Below are positions 62,895 through 64,000 of a stretch of DNA of 64,000 nt, piece by piece. Numbering within the stretch: position 1 is the stretch's first letter; each line of letters begins with the position of its first letter. The notes beneath the pieces were generated by a model, which did not search any database, was not told the DNA's origin, and saw only the letters and a program-made list of their open reading frames with translations. The stretch covers positions 124,001 to 188,000 of the forward strand of contig JAFIDK010000005.1 in the NCBI GenBank assembly GCA_017051695.1. The letters run 5' to 3'. The translations under genes and the position numbers were made by a program. This stretch comes from Algoriphagus aestuarii. Lineage in GTDB: Bacteria; Bacteroidota; Bacteroidia; Cytophagales; Cyclobacteriaceae.

Positions 62895-64000
62895 TTAGAA
62901 ATTAGCAGATAGGTTAAATCCAAAGCTCCTATTAGCAGGAACTGAGAAAAACTCTAACCCTTGAGCATTTCCAGAAGTAGTATAAGAAGCTTCTGGATCA
63001 ATGTTTGGCGTTTTAGACCAAAGCAGTGCTAAATTCCTTCCGACCAAAGACAGAGACAAAGATTGGAATGGAGTCTTTTGGATAAAGCTCGATGGGAAAG
63101 TATACCCAAATGAAAACTCTCTCAATTTCGCAAATGAGGCATCATAAACGATATACTCAGTCACCTGAGAATATCTCTGCCAGTAGTTATCGATGAGATA
63201 TTGTGTTGGATCATTTGGATTGGCAGGAATAGTCCATGTACCAGGAGTTCCTTCTGGAGTAACCCCAGAAACTGTTAAGTTTCCATCTCTGCCATTCAAG
63301 GTGTTTTCATGAAGACCATATTGGTAGGCGAAATAATCCGTTCCGGACATGATATGACCACCTGATCTAAAGTCAATCAATGTCATCAACCTAAATCCTT
63401 TGTAACTAAATGTATTGGTCAGTCCTCCTGAAATAGGATGACGGCCCTCAGCTATTGTTTCATATCCTGAAGTAGTCACAGGGAAACCGTTACTGTCATA
63501 AACCTTTTGACCATCGATTTCCATATGCTTGAAGCCTGCGATCATACCTAATGGTTCTCCAACGATATGTCTGATTCTTTCCCTTCTGGTTCTAGCCTCA
63601 TCCAAATTGATAAATTGAATAGGATCTCCGGCCGCATTAGTACCTAAACTAAGCACCTCGGAAATATTTTTTGCAAAGTTGAAGGAAATATCCCATCTGA
63701 ATTCTCCAGCAACCGGTGTAACATTTACTAGCAATTCAATTCCTTTGTTTTCTAACTCACCAATATTGATAGTAGTAGCTCCAAAGCCAGATGTAGCAGA
63801 AATACTTGTATTTAAAATATCATCGGAGGTTCTTCTGTTATAGTAGGCTACATCAAACCCTAATCTGTTATCAAAGAATCTCAAATCAGCACCAATTTCA
63901 TACTCGGTCGATATGTAAGGTTTCAGCGTGGAGTTCGGAATTGATCCATTATTGATTTGACCTAAACTAGCACCTAAATGTCCGGCTCCTACCAAACCAT
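62895..64000 (-). CDS. SusC/RagA-family TonB-dependent outer membrane protein (5' part beyond window)
   Basis: About 368 C-terminal residues of a TonB-dependent barrel are visible; the start lies to the right of the window. The strand pattern and segments such as STEYEIGADLRFFDNRLGFDVAYYNRRTSDDIL, NIGELENKGIELLVNVTP and YDASFAKLREFSFGYTFP are typical of the SusC end, which closes with Phe. Full members have about 1000 residues with an N-terminal carboxypeptidase-like domain and plug, not seen here. It imports the ligand bound by the adjacent SusD lipoprotein, using TonB energy. The promoter of the susC-susD set is outside the window. Confidence 0.93.
   Translation of the reverse strand, partial: GLVGAGHLGASLGQINNGSIPNSTLKPYISTEYEIGADLRFFDNRLGFDVAYYNRRTSDDILNTSISATSGFGATTINIGELENKGIELLVNVTPVAGEFRWDISFNFAKNISEVLSLGTNAAGDPIQFINLDEARTRRERIRHIVGEPLGMIAGFKHMEIDGQKVYDSNGFPVTTSGYETIAEGRHPISGGLTNTFSYKGFRLMTLIDFRSGGHIMSGTDYFAYQYGLHENTLNGRDGNLTVSGVTPEGTPGTWTIPANPNDPTQYLIDNYWQRYSQVTEYIVYDASFAKLREFSFGYTFPSSFIQKTPFQSLSLSLVGRNLALLWSKTPNIDPEASYTTSGNAQGLEFFSVPANRSFGFNLSANF

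Overview
The window reads as a chromosomal segment of a low-GC Bacteroidota, most likely order Cytophagales, family Cyclobacteriaceae (Algoriphagus/Belliella-like). This rests on family content: SusC/SusD, a type IX secretion plug protein, an IPExxxVDY protein, a single-domain PUR-type protein (DUF3276), PorV-like and helix-hairpin-helix barrels, and a DUF5117-type metalloprotease. Several upstream regions also carry Bacteroidota-type promoters (TTTG or TTG, 20-21 bases, TAnnTTTG). The species is inferred, not shown. I see no rRNA, tRNA, insertion sequence, prophage or CRISPR array.

Layout. 0-3 kb: the end of a LytTR response regulator and a lipoprotein with four FAS1 domains. 3-10.4 kb: pyk and its IPExxxVDY partner diverge from acpP-fabF-rnc-nadE-lgt, with yidD convergent. 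10.4-17.4 kb: cell-envelope genes (a POTRA/BamA-like barrel, a PorV-like barrel overlapping a helix-hairpin-helix barrel protein, and a large zinc protease). 17.8-32 kb: M3 peptidase, AI-2E family permease, TPR lipoprotein, multi-PAS hybrid kinase, aconitase, AtoE-type transporter, 7TM histidine kinase, LuxC-like acyl-CoA reductase and a divergent ferredoxin. 32-46.8 kb: PUR-type protein, second AI-2E permease with ychF, a stand-alone Cas6-like gene, T9SS plug, ABC-F ATPase, sugar dehydrogenase-like lipoprotein, AarF kinase with its TetR partner, hslV, pyruvate dehydrogenase E2, YheT hydrolase and YedK. 46.9-50.9 kb: fabH, an unknown protein, a long YwqK/MORN-repeat protein and a cupin.

51-64 kb is an accessory, PUL-like region. 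A ROK repressor preceded by an inverted repeat heads a co-directional run: an FG-GAP/ASPIC protein, a vanadium-haloperoxidase-type enzyme and a sulfatase. This run converges on a leftward set: SusC (partial), SusD, a ROK kinase-like protein and a FAD oxidoreductase. No glycoside hydrolase or polysaccharide lyase is visible inside the window.

The most unusual item is the Cas6-family protein at 35.1-36.0 kb. It has its own promoter-like box and a strong terminator, sits between housekeeping genes with no cas genes or repeats in the window, and appears to lack the usual Tyr/His catalytic pair. It may be a domesticated RNA-binding protein. Translation starts are often TTG or GTG here, and several starts below were chosen accordingly.
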